A stretch of DNA of 64,000 nucleotides from FEN-1219 sp963744305 (GTDB lineage: Bacteria > Pseudomonadota > Gammaproteobacteria > Steroidobacterales > Rariloculaceae), in NCBI GenBank assembly GCA_963744305.1, contig CAVUTF010000032.1, positions 62,001 through 126,000 on the forward strand, read 5' to 3'. Shown in pieces: positions 17,864-26,189 of the stretch. The notes beneath the pieces were generated by a model. The model was given only the letters and a program-made list of their open reading frames with translations, made no database searches and was not told where the DNA came from. The first letter of the stretch is position 1, and each line of letters begins with the position of its first letter. Made by a program: the position numbers and the translations under genes.

Positions 17864-19324
17864 TCAGGCCAACGCGTCCGCGACGAGGGACGTTGAACGA
17901 TAGTCTACCTCGCGCGCGAGGAGTGAGCTCCAGCGCCCTTCCAAGGCCGACCGCGCACTACGGTAGTCCCTCATTGTCTCGGTGCAATTCAGTTTTTCCA
18001 CGTTCACTTGCTCGTGAAGCAGATTCCGTATCTCGCGGTAAAACTCGGACCGATATGTTCCGTGGAACATCATCGCGAGATCGTCGCTCTCGTCCCAACG
18101 CGTCTTGTCGCGCAGTTGCTCTTTGACTTTTTCGTAGAACCTGGTGCCGGGCAGGGGGTAGGAGACGCTCACGCCGATGTCGTCCGGGCGCGCGTTGTCG
18201 ATCAATTCGCGAGTGGCTATGAGGTCTTCCAGTTGCTCATGCAGATAGCCGATCTGGATGAAAAATCCGACGCGAATACCCTGCGCCTTGAGGCGCGTGC
18301 GGGCCGTCAAGATTTCCCCCACGGTCGTTCCCTTGTTCATCGCGTCCAAGATCCGCTGGCTGCCGCTCTCCGCGCCGAGCCAAGCTTCAGTGCAACCGGC
18401 TTCCTTCAACGCCAGCGCCATCGGTGTGCCAATCAAGTCGGCGCGGGTCTGGATGGTGAAAGGGAGCGAACCGCCAATCGCCTTCACGGCATTCGCGAAT
18501 GCCGTAACCCAATCCACACGAAAACCGAAGATGTCGTCCGCAAACCAGATGTGGTCGGGGTTGAACGCGCTCTTGAGGTGCGCCATCTCCGCCGCAACCG
18601 CCGTGGCGCTGCGCTGTAGATATCGATTCCCCCAGATCGGCTTGGCACACCATGCACAGCGAAACGAGCAGCCTCTCGATGCCGCCATGTTCAAGCTGAA
18701 GTAACCGTGCGCCGCGAGCCATACGGCCCGATATCGGTCCACGTCAACGAGGTCCCATACGGGAACCTCGTCGAGCTCGGGAGTTGGGAGGACTCGCGCG
18801 CCATGCACGGTCGTCACCTTCCCGTCTATCAGCGCAGCCGCGCCCGATAGCCCTTCGATCAACTCACTGTTATGCGCGTCGAGATTGGAGTCTAGGCGCG
18901 GTAGCAGCTGGAGGAGGGTTGCAAGGCCCTCACCGATCAGAACGACGTCCGCCCCCGCCCGCAGGTACGGCTCCGGTGCATCGCTGACATCCGAGCCTGC
19001 CGCAATCACCCTGGCACCGGCGCGGTGCGCGGTCTCGATCATCTCGCAGGCGGCGCGACGCACCTTGCCGAGGCACATCTTGCTCAAGTAGTTGAAATTG
19101 TCCTCGTAGAACAGCACCACCTGTGGCTTGACAGTGGCGAATTGCAGCTCGTACTCGCGCGTGCTCTCGGCGAGGGTCGCGTCGAACAGAGTGATCTCAT
19201 GTCCCGCCTGACGCAGCAGCCCGGCTGCTTGCAAGGTTGCCAACGGCGGATACGGCTTCGCCCGCTCGAATTGCTTGCGGTCGAAACGCTGGAAGTAGCA
19301 ATGGCCAATCAGGATCGACAGCAT
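17864..19324 (-). CDS. B12-binding-type radical SAM protein
   Basis: The protein has 486 residues. The N-terminal 190 residues look like a cobalamin-binding Rossmann domain of the BchE/HpnJ group (YPPLATLQAAGLLRQAGHEITLFDA, then AGSDVSDAPEPYLRAGADVVLIGEG). The radical SAM core follows with RGCSFRCAWCAKP, the CxxxCxxC [4Fe-4S] motif near residues 217-224. Further core motifs are DHIWFADDIFGF, FTIQTRADLIG and TEAWLGAESGSQRILDAMNKG. Members catalyse radical methylation, ring formation or related chemistry, often on lipids or glycans. It begins 151 bases downstream of a methyltransferase gene on the same strand. The substrate is unknown; a polysaccharide or lipid-linked precursor is inferred only from location. 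Confidence 0.8.
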   Translation of the reverse strand: MLSILIGHCYFQRFDRKQFERAKPYPPLATLQAAGLLRQAGHEITLFDATLAESTREYELQFATVKPQVVLFYEDNFNYLSKMCLGKVRRAACEMIETAHRAGARVIAAGSDVSDAPEPYLRAGADVVLIGEGLATLLQLLPRLDSNLDAHNSELIEGLSGAAALIDGKVTTVHGARVLPTPELDEVPVWDLVDVDRYRAVWLAAHGYFSLNMAASRGCSFRCAWCAKPIWGNRYLQRSATAVAAEMAHLKSAFNPDHIWFADDIFGFRVDWVTAFANAVKAIGGSLPFTIQTRADLIGTPMALALKEAGCTEAWLGAESGSQRILDAMNKGTTVGEILTARTRLKAQGIRVGFFIQIGYLHEQLEDLIATRELIDNARPDDIGVSVSYPLPGTRFYEKVKEQLRDKTRWDESDDLAMMFHGTYRSEFYREIRNLLHEQVNVEKLNCTETMRDYRSARSALEGRWSSLLAREVDYRSTSLVADALA

Positions 19325-19475
19325 GGCCTCAAAGTTGACAGTCTTATCGTTGACCTGCGTTTGAGTGCCCTTCCGCTCGGTCAGGGTTCAACGCGGGGAA
19401 GTTTTTTCGCGCCGATAGTATGTCGCCGTTGCGCCGTGACGTACACACCGCCGAATTTGAACGAGAAGGCCCCCA

Positions 19476-20330
19476 TCAAGGTCTGTGGCCCACTGCTAAC
19501 GTGAATGATTGAATGAAATGGAAATCCGGCCGGTGCAGGGCGAACTCCGGGGCATGCGGATCACACAATCGCTCGAGCTCCTCGTAGTCTTCGCGCGAAA
19601 GAAATGGGCGTAAGCGTTCTCCCCAGGTTCCGCGGAAAACGGCCTCGAGAAGGTAGTCATGATCGTCCGGCTCGAGCGGAGAGAGGCGCTCGATCGGAAA
19701 CGTCCGCGTGGTGACGTTCTGCAACCCGCCCCGACGCAGTAGGCCGGCGATCGCGCGAACGGCCGCCAGATCACGCTCATCGAGCCGATATCGCTCGCGG
19801 TAATAGCGCCGTACTGCTTCGTTCGTGAGGCGCTCGAGCCTCGCATCCCACGCAAAGAACATGTCGGGCAGCAGCGAGCTCTGGCCCAGGACGATGCGGC
19901 CGCCCGGTCGCACCAGGGATACCAGACCCTTGAGGGTAGCGAGCGGGTCATGCAAGTGATTGATCGTATTGACGCACCAAATGAGATCGAAGGTGACGCC
20001 GGGCATCGCTAGGTCACGTAGGTCTCCCTGCATGACCTCAATTCCGGCGGTGACGGATGCTCGCGCGGCAGCTATGTGTGCGGCCGAGAGATCAATACCG
20101 ACGACCCGGCCAGCCGGCGCGGCCGCCTCCGCGAGCCAGCGCAACGCCTCGCCGGTGCCGCAGCCGGCATCCAGCACGTGCGTCCCGGGTTCCACGTTCA
20201 AGCTCGCGATCGCTGCGCGCAGCTCCCGCGCAGCGAAGACATTGAACAGTCTGAGCTTGCGCGAGTAATCCCGCGTAACCGTGTCACCAAGAAGCCCGGG
20301 CAGTTCGATGGGTGTGTTCGAATTCACCAT
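19476..20330 (-). CDS. Class I SAM-dependent methyltransferase
   Basis: A 284-residue methyltransferase when started at ATG 20330 (MVNSNTPIELPGLLGD); the frame continues upstream but with unconvincing Arg-rich sequence. Motif I is THVLDAGCGTGEALRWLAE, followed by GRVVGIDLSAAHIAAAR, GDLRDLAMPGVTFDLIWCVN (motif II) and LVRPGGRIVLGQS (motif III), a UbiE/Methyltransf_11/25-like arrangement. The C-terminal half carries the long substrate-binding insert seen in small-molecule methyltransferases. It is head-to-head with a truncated radical SAM gene. The substrate is not predictable. Confidence 0.8.
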   Translation of the reverse strand: MVNSNTPIELPGLLGDTVTRDYSRKLRLFNVFAARELRAAIASLNVEPGTHVLDAGCGTGEALRWLAEAAAPAGRVVGIDLSAAHIAAARASVTAGIEVMQGDLRDLAMPGVTFDLIWCVNTINHLHDPLATLKGLVSLVRPGGRIVLGQSSLLPDMFFAWDARLERLTNEAVRRYYRERYRLDERDLAAVRAIAGLLRRGGLQNVTTRTFPIERLSPLEPDDHDYLLEAVFRGTWGERLRPFLSREDYEELERLCDPHAPEFALHRPDFHFIQSFTLAVGHRP

Positions 20331-20420
20331 GCGCACGAGTTCGCAGGCCCTCAACCTTTTAGCAGGTTTCAGCCACCTACCATAGATGCAGAATCGCCTT
20401 CCGGCAGGTAAGCGAGTTGA

Positions 20421-20640
20421 CCGAAACAGCCTTACACGTCGATCCGGCAGCGCGATCTTTGCCGCTGGACGTTGTATCTGACGGAACGCTGCAATTCTCG
20501 TTGCGTGACGTGCGACTACTGGCGGTCCGGCCGCACGAGCATGACCCTGGAGTCGGTCGCGCGCTGGCTCCCCGGTTTCGCTGAGCTCAAGACCCGATTC
20601 ATTCTGGTTTCCGGAGGCGAGCCGCAATATGCCCGGCGTC
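20421..20640 (+). pseudogene. Truncated radical SAM protein (SPASM/MoaA-like N-terminal part)
   Basis: The frame opened after a TGA at 20418-20420 reads RWTLYLTERCNSRCVTCDYW, with the CxxxCxxC iron-sulfur motif, and continues to FILVSGGEP, the GGEP SAM-binding motif. Immediately after this the homology stops: the frame runs into the antisense of the adjacent methyltransferase and ends at 20690. Only the first third of a radical SAM core is left and no ATG is in frame (TTG 20472 is the only near candidate). The fragment is best explained by rearrangement or deletion that removed the rest of the gene. Confidence 0.65.
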
Positions 20641-20658
20641 GATGCAGTCAACAGGCAA

Positions 20659-21339
20659 TCAAGTTTGCTTGCGAAACAGAAGAAACGTGAATCGATGGAC
20701 CGGCGTCCGGCGAAATACGCACTCGAGCGTGAAGTATGGCCTGCTTTGCGCGGCGAAATTGTCGAGGCGCCGCCGGACGATTGGAGCTTGGCCGCCCTGC
20801 ACCGAGTAGTGCCCAGTGCGACAAAGGGAAGGTACGTTGCGCCACCACCAGCGATACTTTAGGTCACCGATGTAATAGGGATTGAGAATGCTCGCAAGCA
20901 CCTGCCCCTCCGGTCGGACGAGTGAGTGAAGCGTTGCGAACAGCTCGTGGAGGTCGTCGATGAGGTTGAAGGGTGCAAAGTTCGCCGTGACCAGATCAAA
21001 GCGCGATCCGTCGTCCGACGGGTCGCGGGACAGAAACGTTTGATAATCACCGCGCTCGAGCTTTATCCGCCCCGTCCGGACGAATTCCCGGCAGTACGTC
21101 AAGAAGAACTCACACATCTTTGCGTCGACGTCATACGCTCCGACGGTAAAGCCATGCTCAGCGTAGAACCGCGCGTCAATTCCCGGCCCGGCACCAAAAT
21201 CAAAGATCGCCGCGCCCGGCCTGGCGATCTCCAAAACGATGGATTGAAAATCGGAGCGGGCGGTACGATCCGATTCTCTGGCGGTGATCGCTTTGACGTA
21301 GGCTTCTCCTGCGACCGTCTCGCTTAGCGGTGTCACCAT
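20659..21339 (-). CDS. Class I SAM-dependent methyltransferase
   Basis: With ATG 21339 (MVTPLSETVAGEAYVK) the product has 226 residues. SAM-binding motifs are AIFDFGAGPGIDARFYAEHGF, TVGAYDVDAKMCEFFLTYC and FDLVTANFAPFNLIDDLHEL, followed by LVRPEGQVLASILNPYY. The C-terminal part (RPYFTLECVFRRTPV) resembles Methyltransf_25-type enzymes. The frame extends upstream to 21516, but that part is antisense to the acyltransferase remnant and is not credible. The stop falls at the junction with the truncated radical SAM fragment, so the gene boundary here has been rearranged, yet the protein looks complete. Confidence 0.7.
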   Translation of the reverse strand: MVTPLSETVAGEAYVKAITARESDRTARSDFQSIVLEIARPGAAIFDFGAGPGIDARFYAEHGFTVGAYDVDAKMCEFFLTYCREFVRTGRIKLERGDYQTFLSRDPSDDGSRFDLVTANFAPFNLIDDLHELFATLHSLVRPEGQVLASILNPYYIGDLKYRWWWRNVPSLCRTGHYSVQGGQAPIVRRRLDNFAAQSRPYFTLECVFRRTPVHRFTFLLFRKQT

Positions 21340-21387
21340 CTCTAACCTCGCTTGGCGACAGCCGTGCGCCTCGAGATATAACAGATC

Positions 21388-21645
21388 ATGCAGCACGCTT
21401 ACCGAACTGACATCGATGGGATGAGGGCTGTCGCAATAGGCGGCCGTGGTGCTGCACCACGCCGCAGTTCCTGGCTTCCAGAGAGGATACATCGGCGTTG
21501 ACCCCTTTTTTGTCATTTCCGGCTACCCTCATCACGCTGCTGTTGATCGGTTCTCGTGAGCCGTCGCCGCGCCGACGACTGGCCGAGTTCTACCTGCGTC
21601 GTGCTCGGCGAATCCCGCCGGCACTGCGCATCGTTTCGCCCGTGT
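21388..21645 (+). pseudogene. Degenerate partial copy of an acyltransferase-3 N-terminus
   Basis: This stretch is a diverged copy of the first 260 bases of the intact acyltransferase gene that follows directly. Both start YRTDIDG, share the YVGVD/FFVISGY segment and the LLLIGSRE..SPRR..LA.FYLRRARRI block. Two single-base insertions break the frame: one after AVAI, one in GGCTACCC before LITLLL. After correction it reads to a TGA at 21648-21650, only bases before the next gene's ATG. The nucleotide differences are numerous, so it is an old paralogue fragment and not a recent tandem duplication or assembly repeat. Confidence 0.85.
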
Positions 21646-21655
21646 ATTGACGACC

Positions 21656-23608
21656 ATGCTCGTATCGACCTACCGCACTGACATCGATGGTCTGCGTGCT
21701 GTCTCCGTGGCGGCGGTGGTTTTGTACCACGCCGCGATTCCGGGCTTCGGAGGTGGATATGTCGGCGTCGATGTGTTTTTCGTCATTTCCGGCTATCTCA
21801 TTACGCTGCTGTTGATCGGCTCTCGAGAGCAGTCGCCGCGCCGACAACTAGCGGATTTCTATCTGCGGCGCGCGCGGCGCATATTGCCGGCGCTGTGCGT
21901 CGTTTCCCTGCTCGCAATCCCGGCCGCTCTTTTCGTTCTCCTTCCGTTGGACTTGCCGAGATTCGGCAAGTATCTAGCCGCGACACCTGTTTTTCTCAAC
22001 AACTTAGCAGCGCGCAGCGAGGGCGGGTACTTCATCGCCGGCTTGTTTCCGCACATGGCTCTCAATCATTTCTGGTCGATCGCTGTAGAGGAGCAGTTCT
22101 ACTTACTCTATCCGCTGCTGCTGCTCCTGATAGGGCGATACCTGCCCCGACATCGCTTGTCGACGCTTATCGGTTGCGCAGCTCTGTCTTTGGGTCTTTG
22201 CCTTTGGGCCGTTGAGCATAGGCCTGCAGTGAACTATTACCTGCCGCCAACGCGCGCCTGGGAGCTGCTGTTAGGAGCGATCGTAGCGTTGTGCGCTGCA
22301 CGGGAATTGAAAAACCGGGCCTTGAAGGAACTGTTGGCGGCTGTGAGCCTCATCGTGCTGGCCTTGGCTTTTTCTTTGTACGATTCTTCAATGCGCTATC
22401 CTGGCGCCTATACCATCGCGCCCTGCCTTGCTACGGCCTGCTTGCTCGCCATTGGGCATTCGAGCACGACTGCCACCGGACGCCTTCTATCATTGCGGCC
22501 ATTGGTGTTCACCGGGCTCATATCGTATTCGCTATACCTTTGGCACTTTCCGATCTTCGCGTTTTTCAAGTATTACTCAATCGAAGAACCCGATGCAGTT
22601 ATCCGCTGGTCTTTGATTGGGGCGACCTATTTGCTCGCGGCGATCAGTTGGAAAGTCATCGAGCAACCGGTGCGCACGCGAGCATTCCTGAGGTCTAATC
22701 GCGCATTCGTGCTGGCCGCCGCGTCCATCAACGCGATTCTCTTGGGGTTCGGTCTCGTACTCTGGAACTCGCAGGGTTTCCCCGCACGATTTTCAGCAGA
22801 GATTCAGTCGGTTCTTGAGCTGAAGAATGCCTATCACCCTGCTACGACACGCTGCGTGAGCCAGCTTTTAGACAAGGTCCGTTCGGGAGAGCTGTGCAGA
22901 TTCGGCCCTTCTACGGGGGATCTACCCAAAGTCGTCGTCTGGGGAGACAGTCATGCGCTCGCGCTGCTACCAGCCTACGAGAAATTGGCCTGGTCTCGGC
23001 AGGTCCAGCTCTTTGTCGCCGCTACATCTGCCTGTGCGCCGCTGCTGGAGGTCGTGAACGCGCTCCGGATATCTTCGCGCCAGACGAGCTGTTTGCGATT
23101 CAACGCGGCGGTCACGGAGGCTATCGCGCGACTCAGGCCGCAGTTGGTCATCCTGAATGCCTATTGGACGATCAACAACGACCTAGTACCGAGCGATAAT
23201 CGGACGCTGCCAACCGGCGAATCGCCTTTTCGTTGGGGCCTGGACCACACACTACGAAATATCGCTGCCGACGGGCGTTCAGTATGCGTGGTCGCTGACG
23301 TTCCGACCTTAGACTATGTCGTTCCCTACGCCCTTGCCATGGCGCGCCGTCGTGGAATTCCAGAGGACTTCATCGGCATCAGCCGCGCAGCGGCGACACA
23401 GCAGGACGACTTGATCTACGGCGAGCTGCGCGCCTTGCAGGCGAGCGGCTCGATAACGACCGTCGATCCTAAAGATGCGCTGTGCCACACAGACGCCTGC
23501 GTGTTCCAGGCCGGCGGCGTTCCCTTCTATCGCGACGCCAATCATCTATCGGTTGCCGGCGCGGAGTTCGTTTCTCACGTCGTCGAGGGTTGCTTCGAGC
23601 GTCTGTAG
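21656..23608 (+). CDS. OafA-like acyltransferase 3 with C-terminal SGNH domain
   Basis: A 650-residue membrane protein. Residues 1-365 form the acyltransferase-3 domain of about ten transmembrane helices, starting YRTDIDGLRAVSVAAVVLYH and VGVDVFFVISGYLI, with NHFWSIAVEEQFYLLYPLLL, the conserved family segment. A further helix leads to a periplasmic SGNH hydrolase-like domain with VVWGDSHALALLP (block I, Ser) and a C-terminal DANHLS (Asp-x-x-His catalytic pair). Such proteins O-acetylate sugars of O-antigen, capsule or peptidoglycan at the periplasmic face. ATG 21656 was preferred over TTG 21647. It stands on the plus strand between minus-strand operons and probably has its own promoter. Confidence 0.9.
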   Translation: MLVSTYRTDIDGLRAVSVAAVVLYHAAIPGFGGGYVGVDVFFVISGYLITLLLIGSREQSPRRQLADFYLRRARRILPALCVVSLLAIPAALFVLLPLDLPRFGKYLAATPVFLNNLAARSEGGYFIAGLFPHMALNHFWSIAVEEQFYLLYPLLLLLIGRYLPRHRLSTLIGCAALSLGLCLWAVEHRPAVNYYLPPTRAWELLLGAIVALCAARELKNRALKELLAAVSLIVLALAFSLYDSSMRYPGAYTIAPCLATACLLAIGHSSTTATGRLLSLRPLVFTGLISYSLYLWHFPIFAFFKYYSIEEPDAVIRWSLIGATYLLAAISWKVIEQPVRTRAFLRSNRAFVLAAASINAILLGFGLVLWNSQGFPARFSAEIQSVLELKNAYHPATTRCVSQLLDKVRSGELCRFGPSTGDLPKVVVWGDSHALALLPAYEKLAWSRQVQLFVAATSACAPLLEVVNALRISSRQTSCLRFNAAVTEAIARLRPQLVILNAYWTINNDLVPSDNRTLPTGESPFRWGLDHTLRNIAADGRSVCVVADVPTLDYVVPYALAMARRRGIPEDFIGISRAAATQQDDLIYGELRALQASGSITTVDPKDALCHTDACVFQAGGVPFYRDANHLSVAGAEFVSHVVEGCFERL

Positions 23609-23764
23609 CATCCGGACGTTCAGCGCGACATGGGTTGATTGTCGTTGTTCGAATTGAGGCGCCCGCGACATCCTCGCGACGGAGCTAGCGCGCTGCGCGG
23701 GCTGATCGAGCGCGGGAAAATTCCCGCACGCTAGGAGCTGCGACCGTCGGCCTCTGGGAGGGCG

Positions 23765-24778
23765 TTACAGCTTGACCTGGTAGTAGTCGAGGTACCAATC
23801 CACGAAGCTGCGCACGCCCTCTTCCACCGGCGTGCTGGGCCTATAACCCACCTCGCGAGCGAGATCTTCGACGTCCGCCCAGGTGTCCGGCACGTCGCCT
23901 GCCTGCATCGGCAGCAGCCTCTTCTCCGCCTTTCGCCCGAGGCACTCCTCGAGCACCTCGATGTACCGCATGAGCTCCACAGGCTGTTGGTTGCCGATGT
24001 TGTATAGCCTGTACGGCGCCCGGCTCGTGGCCGCATCCGGCCGATCGCTGCTCCAGTCAGGATTAGCCTGCGCGACGCGATCCGCCGCGCGCACGATGCC
24101 CTCGACGATGTCGCCTACGTAGGTGAAGTCGCGCCGATGATTGCCGTAGTTGAAAACGTCGATCGGCTCGCCGGCGAGGATGTTCTTGGTGAACAGAAAC
24201 AGCGCCATGTCCGGCCTGCCGAACGGCCCGTAGACCGTGAAGAATCTCAAGCCCGTGACGGGCAGCCCATACAAGCTCGCATAGGTGTGCGCCATGAGCT
24301 CGTTGCCCTTCTTCGTGGCCGCGTACAACGACAGCGGATGATCCACGTTCTGATGCACCGAGAACGGCATGCTCGTGTTGGCGCCGTACACCGAGCTCGT
24401 CGAGGCATAAACGAGATGCTCGACATCATTGTGACGGCAACCCTCGAGCACGGTCATCGTGCCTTGCACGTTGCTGTGAATGTACGCGTAAGGGTCCTTC
24501 AGGCTGTAGCGAACTCCGGCCTGCGCGCCTAGGTGGACGACGCGCTGAAACTTCTGCGCGACGAACAGCTGCGCCATTCCGTCGCGGTCGCCCAAGTCGA
24601 GCTTCACGAACTCGAAGTTCGCATGTCGTTGCAGGATCGCGAGCCGCGCATGCTTCAACGAGACATCGTAGTACTCGTTCAGGTTGTCGAGGCCGACGAC
24701 CAGATCGCCGCGCTCGAGCATTGCTTTCGCCGTGTGGAAACCAATGAAACCGGCGGCGCCCGTGACCAGAAACTTCAA
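23765..24778 (-). CDS. UDP-glucuronate 4-epimerase (NAD-dependent epimerase)
   Basis: A 337-residue extended SDR protein. The NAD-binding motif is GAAGFIGFHTA (residues 7-17). The catalytic triad region is ASTSSVYG and SLYAATKKGNE (Tyr-x3-Lys). The segment LDNLNEYYDVSLKHARL is characteristic of UDP-glucuronate epimerases (CapI/LspL/Uge type), which convert UDP-GlcA to UDP-GalA. It lies 20 bases downstream of the UDP-HexNAc dehydrogenase gene on the same strand, so the two form a small operon supplying uronic-acid nucleotide sugars. A UDP-GalNAcA epimerase (TviC-like) activity is less likely from the motif but not excluded. Confidence 0.85.
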   Translation of the reverse strand: MKFLVTGAAGFIGFHTAKAMLERGDLVVGLDNLNEYYDVSLKHARLAILQRHANFEFVKLDLGDRDGMAQLFVAQKFQRVVHLGAQAGVRYSLKDPYAYIHSNVQGTMTVLEGCRHNDVEHLVYASTSSVYGANTSMPFSVHQNVDHPLSLYAATKKGNELMAHTYASLYGLPVTGLRFFTVYGPFGRPDMALFLFTKNILAGEPIDVFNYGNHRRDFTYVGDIVEGIVRAADRVAQANPDWSSDRPDAATSRAPYRLYNIGNQQPVELMRYIEVLEECLGRKAEKRLLPMQAGDVPDTWADVEDLAREVGYRPSTPVEEGVRSFVDWYLDYYQVKL

Positions 24779-24798
24779 GACTGTTCCTCGCGATGCCG

Positions 24799-26073
24799 TT
24801 AGAGGCGGCCGTCGGATTCGTTCTTAGGCAGTACGTGCTTGATGTCGTAGATTACAACGTTCGGACTGCCGAGGCGCCGGATTCCCTTCGGTCCGAGCTC
24901 GACGAATTCCCGATGCGCCACTGCAACGACGATGCCGTCGTAGCCGGGCTTCGGATCGGACGTCATCGTGATCCCATACTCGTGCTGCGCCTCTCGAGGA
25001 TCCACCCACGGGTCGTATACCTCGACATTGCAGCCGAAGCTTTGCAGCTCCTTCACGACGTCGGCAACTTTCGTATTGCGAACGTCCGGGCAGTTTTCCT
25101 TGAACGTGAGCCCGAGCACCAATACCCGAGCGCCGGCGGGTTGGATGTTCCTCTTGATCATGAGCTTGATCATGCGGGACGCGACGTACTCGGCCATGCT
25201 GTCGTTCAACCGCCGGCCGGCCAAGATCATCTCGGGCCTATACCCGACCTCCTCGGCCTTGTGCGTGAGGTAGTACGGATCCACGCCGATGCAATGCCCA
25301 CCGACCAAGCCCGGCTTGAATCGCAAGAAATTCCACTTCGTCGCTGCGGCCGCGAGGACTTCCTCCGTGTCTATCCCTAGGCGCTGGAAGATCAGCGCCA
25401 ACTCGTTGATCAGCGCGATGTTCACGTCTCGTTGCGTGTTCTCGATCACCTTCGCGGCCTCGGCGACTTTCAAGCTCGACGCCTTGTGCGTGCCGGCTGT
25501 GACGATACTGGCGTAAAGCGAGTCGACGTAGTCCGCGATCTCGGGTGTAGAACCGGATGTCACCTTCAGAATCGTCGGCAGCCGATGCTCCTTGTCGCCC
25601 GGATTGATCCGCTCGGGGCTGTAGCCCGCAAAGAAGTCCTTGTTGAATTTCAGTCCGGACTTCTCCTCGAGAATCGGCACGCAGTATTCTTCCGTGCAGC
25701 CCGGATAGACCGTCGACTCGTAGATCACGACATCGCCGCGCTTCAGCACCGAGCCGACCGTTTCGCTCGCGCCTTTCAGCGGTGTGAGCACGGGCCGATT
25801 GTTCTTGCCGACCGGCGTCGGCACCGTGACGATATACGTGTTGCACTCTGCAAGCTTCGTCTTGTCCGTCGTGAACGTTAGGTTCTTCGCCTCCGCGAGC
25901 TCATCCGACGTGGTCTCCAGCGTCGAATCCCGGCCGCTTTTGAGCTCGGCAATGCGATCCGCTTTGATGTCGAAGCCGACGGTGGGATAGCGCTTGCCGA
26001 ATTCCACGGCCAGCGGCAAGCCGACGTATCCCAAGCCGATGATGCCTATGCGGACATTCTCTAGTGATTTCAA
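24799..26073 (-). CDS. tviB: UDP-N-acetyl-hexosamine 6-dehydrogenase (TviB/WbpA type)
   Basis: A 424-residue member of the UDP-glucose/GDP-mannose dehydrogenase superfamily. It starts with IGIIGLGYVGLPLAVEFGKR (NAD site), has ESTVYPGCTEEYCVPILEE and the catalytic cysteine in GLVGGHCIGVDPYYLTHKA near residue 265, and a C-terminal LTFKENCPDVRNTKV. This motif set fits the TviB/WbpA/WbpO group that oxidises UDP-GlcNAc or UDP-GalNAc to the uronic acid, rather than Ugd, which lacks the PGCTEEYC stretch. The two-step oxidation product would be a UDP-HexNAcA. That acid is a plausible target for the AsnB-like amidotransferases elsewhere in the locus. The GlcNAc versus GalNAc choice cannot be decided from sequence. 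Confidence 0.85.
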   Translation of the reverse strand: MKSLENVRIGIIGLGYVGLPLAVEFGKRYPTVGFDIKADRIAELKSGRDSTLETTSDELAEAKNLTFTTDKTKLAECNTYIVTVPTPVGKNNRPVLTPLKGASETVGSVLKRGDVVIYESTVYPGCTEEYCVPILEEKSGLKFNKDFFAGYSPERINPGDKEHRLPTILKVTSGSTPEIADYVDSLYASIVTAGTHKASSLKVAEAAKVIENTQRDVNIALINELALIFQRLGIDTEEVLAAAATKWNFLRFKPGLVGGHCIGVDPYYLTHKAEEVGYRPEMILAGRRLNDSMAEYVASRMIKLMIKRNIQPAGARVLVLGLTFKENCPDVRNTKVADVVKELQSFGCNVEVYDPWVDPREAQHEYGITMTSDPKPGYDGIVVAVAHREFVELGPKGIRRLGSPNVVIYDIKHVLPKNESDGRL

Positions 26074-26189
26074 AGGGTTCGTTCCTTGCCGTGGGCTCGC
26101 GGATGGCGCATTTTACACGCCATCGAGCGTCGCGCGCAGAGAGCCGTATCACAGCGCCTAGCGGGCCAAGACCAGCAGGCCAATACCTG

